From positions 104,874,843-104,938,842 of the forward strand of contig CAKMRJ010003334.1 in assembly GCA_928212115.1 (NCBI GenBank): DNA of 64,000 bases, read 5' to 3'. Under the pieces are notes generated by a model, which was not told where the DNA came from, did not search any database, and was given only the letters and a program-made list of their open reading frames with translations. The translations under genes were made by a program, and so were the position numbers. Position 1 is the stretch's first letter. Every line of letters begins with the position of its first letter. This DNA is from Lactuca virosa. Taxonomy: Eukaryota; Streptophyta; Magnoliopsida; Asterales; Asteraceae. Shown here piece by piece: positions 10,793 through 22,300 of the stretch.

Positions 10793-10985
10793 GTACTTCC
10801 GAGGATCGCGGGAGGCACCGACGTGATTGTACACACAGTCTTGATATCGAGCTATGATTGTGGATCCTGGATTTGAATAATTGTGTTGAAAACTTGTTGG
10901 TTGTTTTTGAGAATTAATGATGAGACATTTGTTTTATGAGTTTTAAAATTGAAAATTTTGTTTGAAAAATCATGTCGTTACAAGT

Positions 10986-10998
10986 TGGTATCAGAGCC
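10986..10998 (+). promoter_or_regulatory. Primer binding site (initiator tRNA-Met)
   Basis: TGGTATCAGAGCC starts three bases after the 5' LTR. It is the standard complement of the 3' end of plant initiator tRNA-Met, used to prime minus-strand cDNA. The stretch 10999-11584 downstream is untranslated leader with no ORF of note. Confidence 0.9.
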
Positions 10999-11584
10999 TT
11001 GGTTTGAGGGATTCGGATACACCTACGGGCATATCTGGACTCAAACTGAGGATTTGAGAAAAGTTTTCAAAACGAAACAATTTTTCTAAAAGAGTAAAAG
11101 ATTCCAGAAAAAGCGGAAAAAAACAGTGTGTACAATCGGCCAGCGCCCGAACGGTGATTTCCCAAAATGCCCTTACGTTATGTATTATGAGATGTGTTAT
11201 GCATGCTAGAATAGGCTAGGTATTCATATTTAGGACTAGAGTGGCCTGATTTGTGATGCCTTAGCCTAGGAGTTACTGCTACTGTGAATTACTTCGAGTG
11301 TGAGTAGGTAGCAGAGAGGAGCTTATGAGAGGTCTACTGGGTGGTAGCTTGCGCTTAGTGAGATATAGAGTACTTGTGATCTAGAATCCTAGGAGGAGGA
11401 CTTGGGGTGAATACTAATGTGGTGTGGAAGGTAGAATAGGGCCCGTACTACTGGAAACACCAGACCAGTGAGCAGTCCAAGTAAGAATCCTTAGGGTACT
11501 AAGGAACAAGTAGGGTTGAGTGATCGAGTGCGAGAATACTCGAGCGAGTCTCTGATTTATTTTATGTTGTGTTTCAGAGACATC

Positions 11585-12616
11585 ATGGTGGGTACGCGCC
11601 ACACTCCAGAGAGCAGCGATGTTAGCGATGATGAGATTCGCAGGATGATTCATGATGAGGTGGTTGCAGCCATTCGAGATGAGATACCAAAGATGTTTGG
11701 GTCTATCAAGACCACGCTGATTGAGACATTTGACGAGCGGTACGCTGCTCTTACCGATGTTGTTGTTGTTGCGGCCACCGCAGCCGTTGCCGCTGCTAGG
11801 CCACAGGGAGGTGACTCCTTGCTGTACCAGGAGTTCAGCAACACGAAGCCACCAGAGTTTGATGGGACTCAGGATCCGATAGCAGCAATGAGATGTATCT
11901 CTGACATTGAGGGATGCTTCTACACATGTTCTTGTCCGGAGCATCTGAGGGTACGGTTCGCGCTGAACCAGCTTCGCTTGGGAGCGAAGGACTGGTGGAA
12001 GTTTGTGACAACTGACTTTTCTACTGCAGAGCTTACCGCGGTGACTTGGGAGAGGTTCACCGCTATGTTCCGAGACGAGTACGTTCCCCCAGTGGAGAGG
12101 GAACGGTTGGCCCAGGAGTTCTTGTCCCTCAAGCAGGGGACTGAGTCTGTGACTGTGATCACACGGATGTTTCATGAGAGGGCGTTGTTTTGTCCTGAGC
12201 ACGTGTCTACTGAGCAGGCACGTATGAGCCGATATCTGAGCATTCTGAGGAGAGACATTCGTGAGTTCGTGGCGAACTCGACATACCGAACATTTGTTGA
12301 GCTCCTGGCAAATGATCGGAAGAGGGAGATTGAGCTAGAGACTCAGGCCAGGGAGGAGGCGGAGTCTCATAGGAGGGATAGGTGGCCGACACAGTCTCAG
12401 CCGGCGGCCAAGCGGGCAAAGCCCGCTGATTCGAGATCGGGAGGTCAGAAGGGCCGCACTTGTGGGAAGTGCGGCAAGAGCCATGATGGGGTATGCAGAG
12501 CAGGTGTGTGTTACAAGTGCGGGAAGGAGAGGCATATCGCGAGGGATTTCCCCAAGGGATTTTCGGTTTGCTTCCATTGCAACCAGACTGGCCATAGGAA
12601 GGCCGAGTGCCCATAG
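11585..12616 (+). pseudogene. Gypsy gag (capsid and nucleocapsid)
   Basis: The frame starts at ATG 11585 (MVGTRHTPESSDVSDDE), with no upstream ATG fitting better. The retrotransposon gag core is visible around residues 115-220 (LGAKDWWKFV, TWERFTAMFRDEYVP, EFLSLKQGTESV). A basic linker leads to two zinc knuckles near the C-terminus. The first reads CYKCGKERHIARDF, with Phe where the fourth ligand Cys is expected; the second, CFHCNQTGHRKAEC, is complete. Gag forms the cytoplasmic particle that packages element RNA. A TAG at 12614-12616 ends the frame right after the second knuckle. The same frame stays open downstream to about 12763, so the stop looks secondary. About 343 residues in total. 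Confidence 0.85.
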
Positions 12617-14934
12617 TTGCTTCAGGGATCAGCGCAGGGTTCTGCGCCTTCTACCACTCGAGCTACAGAGAGTCGGCCCGTGAAGGCTGAGGCACCGAAG
12701 GTTCGCGGCAGAGCCTTCCAGTTGACAGCGGAGGAGGTCTGCGTAGCACCCGATGTTGTGCTGGTATGTGATCTTTTGCTTATTCTTTTGTTTATATATA
12801 GTGCTTATTTGTGATATGTTTATGTACTTTTCTTGTGAGTTCTGTACCTGCTTTGGTGTTGTTTGATTTGGGTGCGAGTCGATCTTTCGTATCGCTAGCA
12901 TTTAGTCGTCACATCAGTATCCGACGTGAGGCGTTGAGTCGACCTTTGAGAGTCTCCATAGCTGATGAGCATGCTGTTTTTGCGACTGATGTGATCCGGG
13001 GATGTGTGCTTGAGATTTTTGGAGTCGAGTTTCCGATAGATTTGGTACCTATCGCGATGGGGGATGTCTGTGTCATCGTGGGCATGGACTGGTTGAGCCG
13101 ATTCAGATCCATGATCGTCTGTGAGCGTCAGGTGGTGACCATCTGAAACCCTAGTGGGGGAGTACTTACAGTATTCGGCGAGGGTACCCGATCTGGGTCA
13201 GCATTTTGTTCGGCTGCTCGAGCGAGGCAGAGCTTGCAGCAGGGTTGCATGGGTTTCCTGGCGTATGTGTCGGATACGCGGGATGTTACGGAGAGACCGA
13301 GTATTGTTGCTGAGGTTCCGGTGGTTAGCGAGTTTCCGGGCGTTTTCCCGGAGGAGTTACCGGGTGTGCCTCCCGAGAGGTAGGTGGAATTTTGCATTGA
13401 TTTGCTTCCAGGGGCGGCACCTATCGCCAAGGCACCCTATCGCCTTGCGCCGCCAGAAATGCAGGAGTTATTCTCGCATCTTCAGGAGCTGTTGGGAAAG
13501 GGATTTATCCGGCCGAGTAGCTCGCCGTGGGGAGCACCGATCCTTTTTATCAAGAAAAATGATGGCTCGCACCGGATGTGCATTGATTACCGGGAGTTGA
13601 ACAAGCTGACGGTTAAGAACCGTTATCCACTCCCGAGGATCGATGATCTGTTCGATCAGTTGCAGGGTGCATCTTGGTTTTCCAAGATCGATTTGAGGTC
13701 TGGTTATCACCAGATGAGGGTTCGTGAGGAGGATATTCAGAAGACAACATTTAGAACTCGTTATGGGCATTACGAGTTTGTGGTGATGCCTTTCGGGCTC
13801 ACCAATGCACCAGCAGCGCTCATGGATCTCATGAACCGGGTATGCAGGCCTATGTTGGATCGTTCGGTGATCGTGTTCATCGACAATATTTTGGTATATT
13901 CGAGGTCTAGAGAACAGCATGAGGAGCATTTGAGGGAGGTCCTCAGAGTATTGAGATCGGAGAGGCTTTATGCCAAATTCTCCAAGTGTGATTTCTGGTT
14001 ACGAGAGGTCCAGTTCTTGGGACACCTCGTTAATCAGAATGGGATTTTATTCGACCCGGCCAAGATTGAGGCGGTTATGAGTTGGGAGATGCCGCGATCC
14101 CCCACCGAGATCAGGAGTTATCTGGGGTTGGTCGGCTACTACCGGAGGTTTATCAGAGATTTCTCCAAGATTGCTGTTCCTCTCACCAAGTTGACCCAGA
14201 AGGGCGTTGCTTTTGTTTGTGGTCCCGATCAACAGACCTCGTTTGAGACTCTTCGCCAAAGATTGTGCGAAGCTCCAGTGTTATCTCTTCCTGAGGGAAT
14301 GGAGGACTTCGTGGTCTACTGCGATGCATCTATATCAGGGTTAGGTGCAGTGCTTATGCAGAGAGGACACGTGATGGTATATGCATCGAGGCAGCTGAAG
14401 CCTCACGAGACGAGGTATCCCACCCATGATTTAGAGTTGGGGGCAGTGGTGTTCGCCCTTAAGATCTGGCGCCATTACTTGTACGGGGTTCGGTGTACCA
14501 TTTACACGGACCACAAGAGCTTGAAGTATCTGATGGATCAGCCTAACCTGAATATGCGCCAGAGAAGGTGGTTGGACGTGGTAAAAGATTACGATTGTGA
14601 GATTCTGTATCACCCGGGCAAGGCTAACGTGGTAGCCGATGCCCTGAGCCGCAAGGCGGAGAGTGCCTCGATTCGGGATATATGCATGAGGATGACAGTG
14701 ATGACTCCGGTATTGGATACCATTCGAGAGGCCGAAGCGGAGGCCATGAGACCAGAGAACCTCAAGAAGGAGCGGGTGATCGGCCAGGTATCCGAGTTTG
14801 TGATGGATAGCCGGGGACTTATGACCTTTCGAGGTCGGATTTGGGTGCCTTATACGGGCGGAGCTCGTAGCACTCTGATGGAGGAGGCGCATAGGTCGAG
14901 ATTTTTGATCCATCCCGGGGCCACTAAGATGTAA
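12617..14934 (+). pseudogene. Gypsy protease, reverse transcriptase and RNase H, broken
   Basis: After an AT-rich segment that changes frame (12764-12822), the protease reads ALVLFDLGASRSFVS (12850-12900), with Leu where retropepsin usually has Ser or Thr in the D-S/T-G triad. TGA at 13144 and TAG at 13381 interrupt the linker. RT follows: GFIRPSSSPWGAPILF (about 13500), KIDLRSGYHQ (13684), FGLTNAPA (13795) and the active-site box VFIDNILVYS (13873-13902). The second catalytic Asp of the usual FIDD box is Asn, by AAT at 13885-13887. RNase H is visible from about 14315 (VVYCDAS) to DALSR (14639-14653), with the expected TDHKSL. An HHCC integrase head starts near 14890, and TAA at 14932 ends this piece. 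The stops and the D-to-N change each should stop replication. Confidence 0.85.
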
Positions 14935-16161
14935 TTGGATCTGAAGAGAGACTATTGGTGGCCCTGTATGAAGAGGGACGTCGCGTGGGTAGTAGAGAGG
15001 TGCTTGACCTGCCGCCGGGTCAAGGTAGAGCACCAACGTCCACATGGTCCATTGCAGCCTTTGGAGATTCCCCAGTGGAAGTGGGAGCAGATCTCGATAG
15101 ACTTTATCACCAAATTACCGAGGACGGCGCGTGGAGTTGACGCGATCTGGGTGATTGTGGATCGATTGACGAAGAGTGCTCACTTCCTTGCTATTAGTGA
15201 GAACTCTTCTGCTGAGAGGCTGGCAGAGATTTATGTGCGAGAGGTGGTAGCTTGGCATGGAGTGCTGACGTCCATAGTGTCGGATCGGGATGTGCGTTTT
15301 ACTTCCAGATTCTGGAAGAAGTTCCATGAGGAGTTGGGAACACGATTGCATTTTAGTACCGCCTACCACCCACAGACAGACGGACAGAGTGAGCGGACGA
15401 TTCAGACGCTCGAGGACATGCTTCAGGCATGCATTATGGACTTCGGTGGGAGTTGGGACACATACCTACCCTTGGCTGAGTTTTCCTATAACAACAACCA
15501 TCACTCGAGCATCGGTATGCCTCCCTTTGAGCTTCTTTATGGGAGGAGGTGTCGTACTCCCATATGTTGGGGAGAGGTGGGGCAGAGAGTTATGGGCGGC
15601 ACTGAGATAGTGCTGAAGACGACCAAGCAGATTCAGCAGGTCAGACAGAGGTTGCAAACGGCTCAGAGTCATCAGAAGAGTTACGCGGACAGACGACGAT
15701 CCGAGCTTGAGTTCCAGGTCGGAGATTTTGTGCTTCTGAAAGTTTCCCCATGGAAAGGAGTAATCCGGTTTAGGAAGCGGGGCAAGTTGGGGCCTCGATA
15801 TATTGGACCCTTCAGGGTGATTGCCAGGGTAGGCAAGGTAGCATATCAGATGGAGCTACCTGAGGAGTTGAGCCAGATCCATAGCACTTTCCACGTGTCC
15901 TAGTTGCGGAAGTGTGTGGTTGATGAGACGGTAGTAGTACCATTAGAGGACATTCAGGTGGATGCGAGCCTGAATTACATCGAGAGGCCGATCGCGATCC
16001 TAGATCGGAAGGTGAAGGTTCTGAGAAACAAGGAAGTGTCTCTGGTTCAGGTCCAATGGCAACATCGGAAGGGGTCCGATTTGACTTGGGAACCGGAGTC
16101 GGAGATGCGGGAGCAGTACCCCGAGTTATTTGCGGAGCAAGACTTCGAGGGCGAAGTCTGA
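14935..16161 (+). pseudogene. Gypsy integrase and chromodomain, broken
   Basis: In the same frame as RT, the integrase continues with RDYWWPCMKRDVAWVV, CLTCRRVK (zinc-binding cysteines), SIDFITKLP (first Asp), SDRDVRF (second Asp) and HPQTDGQSERTIQTLEDML, which carries the Glu of the DDE triad. The three acidic residues appear kept. A GPF/Y-like stretch (GPRYIGPFRVIARVGKVAYQMELPEE) precedes a TAG at 15901-15903. The last 85 codons form a chromodomain (YIERPIAILDRK, VQWQHRKGSDLTWEPES) and end at TGA 16159. Integrase inserts cDNA into the genome; chromodomains in this clade guide insertion toward marked chromatin. The stop would detach the chromodomain. Confidence 0.85.
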
Positions 16162-16165
16162 TTCT

Positions 16166-16178
16166 AGTGGGGGAGAAT
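16166..16178 (+). promoter_or_regulatory. Polypurine tract
   Basis: AGTGGGGGAGAAT immediately precedes the 3' LTR and fits the plus-strand primer site of LTR retrotransposons. Confidence 0.85.
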
Positions 16179-17855
16179 TGTAACATCCCGAAATCAGGTA
16201 TATCTCCTTGGCCCTTCTTCTTTCCTTAGTTGTCAGTTTTAGCCCTTGTGTAGTTTGTGTGATAATCGAGTACGCTGGGCGTAATAGAGAGTACGTCGCG
16301 CGTACTCGTGAGCGTATTCATGACGCGGAGGTTGCCTAGTACGCGGGGCGTACCAGGCCCAGAATGAAACCCTAATTCTAAGTGAGCCCCCTATTTAAAG
16401 AACGTTATGGCCTCATTGTTGGCCACCATTTCCAGAGACTTGTCCATCCAAAACCCTAATCCTCGTTCTTGTAGCTAGAGAGTGACTTGGAGATCTTGTT
16501 GGTGTGTTCTTGAGCATTAGGAGTGGAAAGTAAGCTTTGGAGAAGAAGGAGTAAGAGCCCAAGCACTTGGATCTGAGCTTAGTAGTGTGGGAAGCTTCTA
16601 TTGGAGGTATAAAGCTTCAAGCTTTCTTCCTTTTTTTGTTTTGTGTTCATATATGGGGTGTTTTAGGGTTTTTGTCCCAAAAGTTGATGGCTTTGTGAGT
16701 TGATGAGCCCTAAGGACCGAGATATGTCCCTTGCTAGTGTATTTCGTGTTATAAGGTCATAAAAATCCAATCTTGGTCATTAAGAACTAACCATGCATGG
16801 GATATGAGCTTAAGGAAGAAAATGGATGAAGGTTTTGAGTGATTAAAGCCAAACCAGTCATGCAAAGGCAAAAAGTCTTCGACTTTATGGATTAAGAGAC
16901 TGTAGGGGGTCCAGATCTGTATTTTGAGCCAAGATCTTAACTGATTAAGACCATAAGTGAGATAAGAGTGGAACTGGGACGTACGCTGAGCGTAAATCCC
17001 AGTACACGGGGCGTAGGGTTCAAGCAACCCAATATCAGCGTAGCGGTCGAGTACGCCCAACGTAAGGATCTGGTACGCGCAGCATACTCGCAGGCGTTGA
17101 CTTTTGTTGACTTTTAGGTTTCGGTCAACAAGTGGACTTTTGGACTCATGAAGGGGTAAAATGGTCTTTTACCCTTCTGTGAGAACATGGGGGGTTGTCT
17201 AGCTTATTGAGTGCTGTTATTAAATAAGAATTTCTGTTGTGTGTATTAGACGGAGGCTAGACCGGAGATTTGAGTCCGAGATTATTCCGAGTTAGTTCGA
17301 GGTGAGTCTTTTCACTATACTTTACCTAGAGTGGTAGTTATGTGTGACCATAGGGTCTTATGTGCTTGTTGAGTTATACATGATTGTGTGACATGTATTG
17401 TATGCTATATTATTGTTGCTTAGACCGGACCGGAGGGTCCAACGAACTATGAGGCCAGAGGGTTCTCAATCAGACCGGACTGGAGGGTCCAACGAGCTAG
17501 ACCGGACCAGAGGGTCCAACGAGCTACGGGACTGGAGGGTCCCGCTGAGACACATGGGTCGGAGGGTCCTACAGAGTATAGCCTCGAGTGGCGAATTTGT
17601 TGTATGTGGTATTTTGGGGAACTCACTAAGCATTCGTGCTTACCGTGTTATGTGTTATGTGTTTCAGGTACTTCTGAGGATCGCGGGAAGGCACCGGCGT
17701 GATTGTACACACACTCTTGATATCGAGTTATGATTGTGGATCCTGTTGAATAATTGTGTTGAAAACTTGTTGGTTGTTTTTGAGAATTAATGATGAGACA
17801 TTTGTTTTATGAGTTTTAAAATTGAAAATTTTGTTTGAAAAATCATGTCGTTACA
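16179..17855 (+). repeat. 3' LTR of the gypsy element (family A)
   Basis: It starts TGTAACATCCC and ends GTCGTTACA, 1677 bp. It aligns throughout with 9281-10982. The clearest length difference is 21 bp: the 5' LTR has two GTACGCGGGGCGTAC words in tandem (9441 and 9462) and this LTR has one. Most other differences I see are C/T or G/A. Confidence 0.95.
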
Positions 17856-18208
17856 ACTTGAAGAAAAGGGTAGGACCGAAGAAAAGTTGAACAACGAATT
17901 TGGATGAGGATGTTACAGAAGAAAGAGTTCGAAAGAGACATTTGAGGGGTTTAAAACGCACAATATGTTTCATTAACTCCTATATACACGTGGCATTGAT
18001 GTGGACTTAATTAATCTAATTGGATAATACGTGGAATTGGAAAATTGTTGCGTGGGATGAGGGTCACTGGGTGACCCCTTCATATTTCCAAAAGTGCCCT
18101 TTTAAAACCAGAAATTAGAAGTATATGCCCTTAAAATGCAAAAAATAGTCACGAGGGACCATTTAAACCATTATACGTAACTTTGTTGGGCTACAGTGAC
18201 AATAACCC

Positions 18209-18697
18209 GGAAACTAATTACAATTCAATATGTGTTTTATTTTCAGTTAGTATTTTAATGCATTTCTAAGATATTGTACTTTTATATTTCATTATTTGTA
18301 AGATATTTTATTATGTAGTTTTGTGTTTCACGTATTTGTAAGATATTGTATTTTTATATTTCATGTATTTGTAATATATTTATTAAGTAATTTTGTTGTT
18401 CACATGGAGTGTCAATATCATTTTTTATGAACATAGATTTGTCAGTGTCGTCTTTACTGAATATAGAGCTGCCAATATCATCTTTATTGAACATAGAGCT
18501 GTCATTTTCATTTTATCATTTAGAAAATCGAACGGTATCTTTAATTCCATGTGTCATCTTTGTATTAGATGCTTGGATTTTATGTAGATAAAATAATTTA
18601 ACATTACCTTAAATTTATAATTATAACAAAATATAAATCATTATTTTCTAGTATAAATAGAATATAGCACATGCATACTTTGATATCCAATACTAAG
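18209..18697. other. AT-rich spacer with a short tandem repeat
   Basis: Between the MULE and the Harbinger element. It contains about three diverged copies of a unit of about 33 bp with CTTTATTGAACATAGAGCTG (about 18412-18515) and TTTGTAAGATATTTTAT-like repeats (18290-18370). No gene is seen. Confidence 0.5.
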
Positions 18698-19269
18698 GTG
18701 CTGTTTGTTTTTCTGAAGCCAAAATGTCTGCAGTCTGCGGATCACATTTGCAAGTCTCTGCAGCAGAAGAGGTGGACCAAGCGTCTGCAGTCTGCAATAA
18801 AAAGATTGTTTGTTTTTTAACGTTTGCAGGCTGATGAAATAAACTGAATTTTAAATAAAATGATTTTACAAACTTAAAATGATTTTTCAATACCAAAATT
18901 TTAATAATAATAGTCATACAACACTAAAAATAAAATTCATGCATCTAAATTAGTCATACAATAAAAAAATTGGTTTTATAATAACATTTCATTTAAAACA
19001 ATTCAATCTATATTGTGCATCAACTGCTCAACAATTTCATCTCGTAACCGAGTCATATATTCACGGTCTGCTGCAATATCACGTATTGGAATCTCATCTT
19101 CATCAGCATCAACGGCCACATTGTTATTTAGACGTTCATCATATCGTGCAAAATACTCATCACTCAGTCATTCTTTCCTTATAAAATTATGAAGCGCGAA
19201 ACATGCCATGACAATGTTTCTTTGTGTAATAAACGGAAATGGTGCCATCATCTTCAATATTGGGAATCA

Positions 19270-21782
19270 TAGGGGTGTTGATCGGGTAAAATTTTCGGGT
19301 TTCGGGTAGAACGGGTATTTCCTTAAAAAAATAATACCCGATACCCGACCTATATTGTAATTCGGGTTATCGGGTTTTGGGTATTCGGGTTTGAGGTCGG
19401 GTCGGGTAATTATTTGGTATACCCGAAAATTTCTTAAGTTTCACTTTTTTTAATTAAAGAGTTTCAAGTGTGCTTGAAGAATTCGTGGTGTAATTATTAT
19501 AGATTACAACAGTTCATCATTTTATAACAAAAATACTTCTTATTGATGTTTGGTTTTATTTTTGTTTACCTTGTATATTATGTTTATAAATTTGATATTT
19601 CAAATAATAAAACTTAATGAACCAAAAAGAAGATGATAATAAGTCGAAAACTGAAAGTTAAGAAGGTCAAATGTGGTGATGTCGTGATGCTTGATACGGA
19701 TAATAATACCAAACAAAATAATTTCACATACCTATCCTAGGGAATTTGTTGTTTTACCAAAAAAAAAGGACATATAATAATAACATCAATAATATCATCA
19801 CGGTTGAACGAACAAAATACATAAGTCATAACCCAACTAAACAATAAAAGTCTAAACACAACCCAACTAAACAATAAAAGTCTAAACATAACAAAAGAGT
19901 AAAATTCATAAGTCATAACCCAATTCAAAACATAACCAAGTTTCAAATCATCTTCAAATGATTCTTAGTTTCACAAAAATATTCATCAATCTTGCATCTT
20001 CACGTTGCCACATTCATTTCCATATCCAATCCGAGCTCTAATTAGACGTACCAACTTCTCCCAATCCTATACAAATAGTATAAGCATTAAAAGAACAAAA
20101 CATAACATGTCAAAATATTAAAAAAATATTAAAGATAAACAACTACCTTTTATCAATTTCTTGTAGGTTTTCCCAATCTTGTTCAAAATTGATGTTGTCA
20201 CTTATACCACCCCGAAGCCAATCTTGGGTACAAATTATACTTTCGACAATCTTAGGAGTCAAAGAACTCCTATACGGATCCAAAACCCTCCTGCTAGTGC
20301 TAAAAACAGATTCCGAAGCCACAGTCGAGACATGAATAACAAACAAATCTTTAGCCATCAATGATAGAATCGAGAATCTTGGACTATTCACTTTCCACCA
20401 ATCTAAAATGTTAAACATTGACGAATCTTCTTCAACACTTTCTTTCAAATACTTTTCTAACTCGCCAATTGATTCAACTATGTTTGTTTTCATCTTTTCT
20501 CTTAGTTTATTTCTCAATGGTGGTTTTGGTGTCGTAGCATCCAAATTTTGGTATTTCCCTAAAATCAACGATGAATTACTAGACCCGATAGTACTAGAAG
20601 TAGTACTTGGAGAATGAATTCTAATGTAATCATTATATAATTCATACATAGAATCCATAATATATTTCTTTTTCTCCTCCATCTTTTCTTTTCCATAACG
20701 ATCCTCAAGTAGTATAGCCAAATACTTTACTTTGTTCCTCGGGTCAAGAATCAAAGCAAAGTAGAGCAATAAATTCATTTTTTCTACATCGCCAAAATAC
20801 TTATCAAACTTTACTCTCATTGCCAATGCAATATCACAAAGGCTAGCATCGGAAATAGCATCATCCAAGAGTGTACGAATGGAATAAATATCTTCAATGC
20901 ACATGTTTTATGTCACATATAGTGTCCCGGAAATCCTTTCAGTAACATCACAAAATGGTTTTAAAAAATGACACAAATGCCTAACATGTTGCCAATCGCC
21001 CGGTGAAGGAATCGATAAACCCGCCTTTTCAATGTCGGAACGAAACTCATATTCCTCTAGATCGTATCTCTCAAAAGTTTTTTCATAAGCTTGGGCAATA
21101 TTCAACATACGATAAGTAGAATTCCATCTTGTTGGAACATCTCTTACCGAGTGTTTCGTTGTACCCGGATTAACAAGCTTGGCAAACTTGGTGAATTTGC
21201 CAATTCTTGAAGGTGATTGCCTAATCCACTTTACCGCCCATCTAATTATCTCAATCGGGTTATTAACCTATGATTATGATTGTGATTGCATACTCGAACA
21301 GTCGAACCGTCTTTTGATCGATCAAGGTTCAAGGAAACTGGGACTTTTCAGCGTGATCAGATGGAGAAGGAAGAAACCGAAGCGTGATCAGATGGAGTCA
21401 ATGAGGGTTTAACGTTGAGACGATAGTGAGAACTGCGATTTGCGATTGCGTGGGATTGCTTAGCGCCGTATTTGCTTGCATCGATCATAAGATGAAACCG
21501 AAGGGTTTTTTTTGAAACGTGCCTACCTGACTACAGACTACCTCCGACTCATGTTTAATCATTAAACTTTAATGTATATTGGGTATTATTTAAAAAACGA
21601 ATTCGGGTATTCGGGTATACCCGAAAATTAATATTCATACCTTAAGCCCGACCTATATGATTATCGGGTTAACCTATTACCCAAATGTTCATACCCGTTA
21701 CCCGCTCTACCCGACCCATTCTACCCGAATTCGGAACGGGTCGGGTGGGTAGAACGGGTTTCGGTTTTTTTCGACAGGCCTA
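19270..21782 (-). mobile_element. hAT transposon, internally deleted, 8-bp TSD
   Basis: The borders are exact: GGGAATCA (19262-19269) and GGGAATCG (21783-21790) are an 8-bp duplication with one mismatch, typical for hAT. The ends TAGGGGTGTTGA and the reverse complement of TAGGCCTGTCGA form a short TIR. Both subterminal regions are dense in CGGGT/ACCCG words (19285-19440 and 21600-21770), as in hAT transposase binding regions. It is 2513 bp and sits inside the Harbinger transposase coding sequence. Confidence 0.9.
20143..21265 (-). pseudogene. hAT transposase C-terminal half (RICESLEEPER-like)
   Basis: From about 21265 the minus strand reads AVKWIRQSPSR, then DVPTRWNSTYRML, then FERYDLEEYEFRSDIEKAG. 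A TAA interrupts at 20908-20910. The next 253 codons run to 20143 and include FALILDPRNKVKYLA, a serine-rich linker, and the C-terminal hAT dimerisation domain (LDWWKVNSPRFSILSLMAKD, VASESVFSTSRRVLDPYRSSL, ICTQDWLR). The BED zinc finger and first catalytic part expected in full-length proteins of about 650-700 residues are missing, so this is an internally deleted, non-autonomous copy. The single nonsense codon suggests moderate age. Confidence 0.85.
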
Positions 21783-22300
21783 GGGAATCGTGCTTTCAAA
21801 ACACCAAAAGCACGCTCAATGACATTCCGAAGTTTTGCATGTACATGGTTAAATTTTTCTTTATTGGTCAATGCACGTCTGTGACGAAAATCTCCAAGTC
21901 AATACCTCACATTATGATAAGGGGCCATAAATCCTCGAGTGTGTGCATACACCGCATCACAAAGATAATATTTGTCTGTAAAGAATACAAAACACTAATC
22001 AATTTTCAAACTAAGATAAAAATATTTAAAAAAACAAAAACTTACCTGATGGTGGAAACGGGAATGATGCTTGTGGATCGACTACTGCTTCTGATAATAT
22101 TCTAGATTCATGCGCTACCCCTTCCCACCCGGCCACAACAAATGTAAAAATTATATTGAAGTCACAAATTGCCAATACGTTTTGGTAGCAATCTCCCTTT
22201 CCCCTACTTCTATATAAGTGTTGTTTCTTAGCATGGACAACATGTTTCAAAGTGCCTTCAAGTGCACCAACCTCCCCTTGAAAACCCGTCGTAGCCTCCT

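Larger units (their letters stand above)
9281..10982 (+). repeat. 5' LTR of the gypsy element (family A)
   Basis: It starts TGTAACATCC and ends GTCGTTACA, 1702 bp. Order of parts: palindromic words (9372-9477), AAACCCTAATT, a TATA box TATTTAAA (9516-9523), a second word cluster (10104-10212), an AG/GTGAGT block (10424-10432), tandem hairpins (10549-10692), the block GGGGAACTCACTAAGC (10741-10756), TTTCAG/GTAC (near 10787-10796), and the end. The 3' LTR is 1677 bp and clearly homologous. Confidence 0.95.
9281..17855 (+). mobile_element. Full-length Ty3/gypsy chromovirus-type retrotransposon
   Basis: Two LTRs (9281-10982 and 16179-17855) flank a primer binding site, gag, protease, reverse transcriptase, RNase H, integrase and chromodomain, followed by a polypurine tract. 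The flanking pentamers are ACTAG (9276-9280) and ACTTG (17856-17860), a target duplication with one mismatch. The order RT-RH-INT with a C-terminal chromodomain and the iMet primer site fit Ty3/gypsy chromoviruses, most like the Tekay/Del clade; the clade is inferred. Five in-frame nonsense codons (12614, 13144, 13381, 14932, 15901), one frame change around 12764-12822 and a substituted RT active-site residue make it non-autonomous. It lies inside the MULE, so it is younger than that insertion. Confidence 0.95.
1518..18208. mobile_element. Mutator-like element (MULE) with two nested LTR insertions
   Basis: The ends are near-identical inverted repeats of about 95 bp (1518-1611 and 18115-18208), both starting GGGTTATTGTCACTGTAGCC. 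Removing the solo LTR at 2383-5222 and the gypsy element at 9281-17855 with their target duplications leaves about 5.3 kb. This core carries a plus-strand unit starting near the left end and ending in a GRF zinc-finger gene, and a minus-strand MuDR-type transposase starting near the right end. They are convergent, as in maize MuDR. Both are broken, so this copy is probably not autonomous. A clear 8-10 bp target duplication is not visible, because an LTR end lies against the left border. Confidence 0.85.

Noticed and set aside
10679..10876. Short plus ORF over the LTR hairpin repeats
   Set aside because: Repeat-driven frame inside the LTR; not conserved in the 3' LTR.
11414..12202. 262-codon minus-strand ORF opposite gag
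   Set aside because: Shadow of the GC-rich gag frame; no domain.
14431..15045. 204-codon minus-strand ORF opposite RNase H/integrase
   Set aside because: Shadow of the pol frame.
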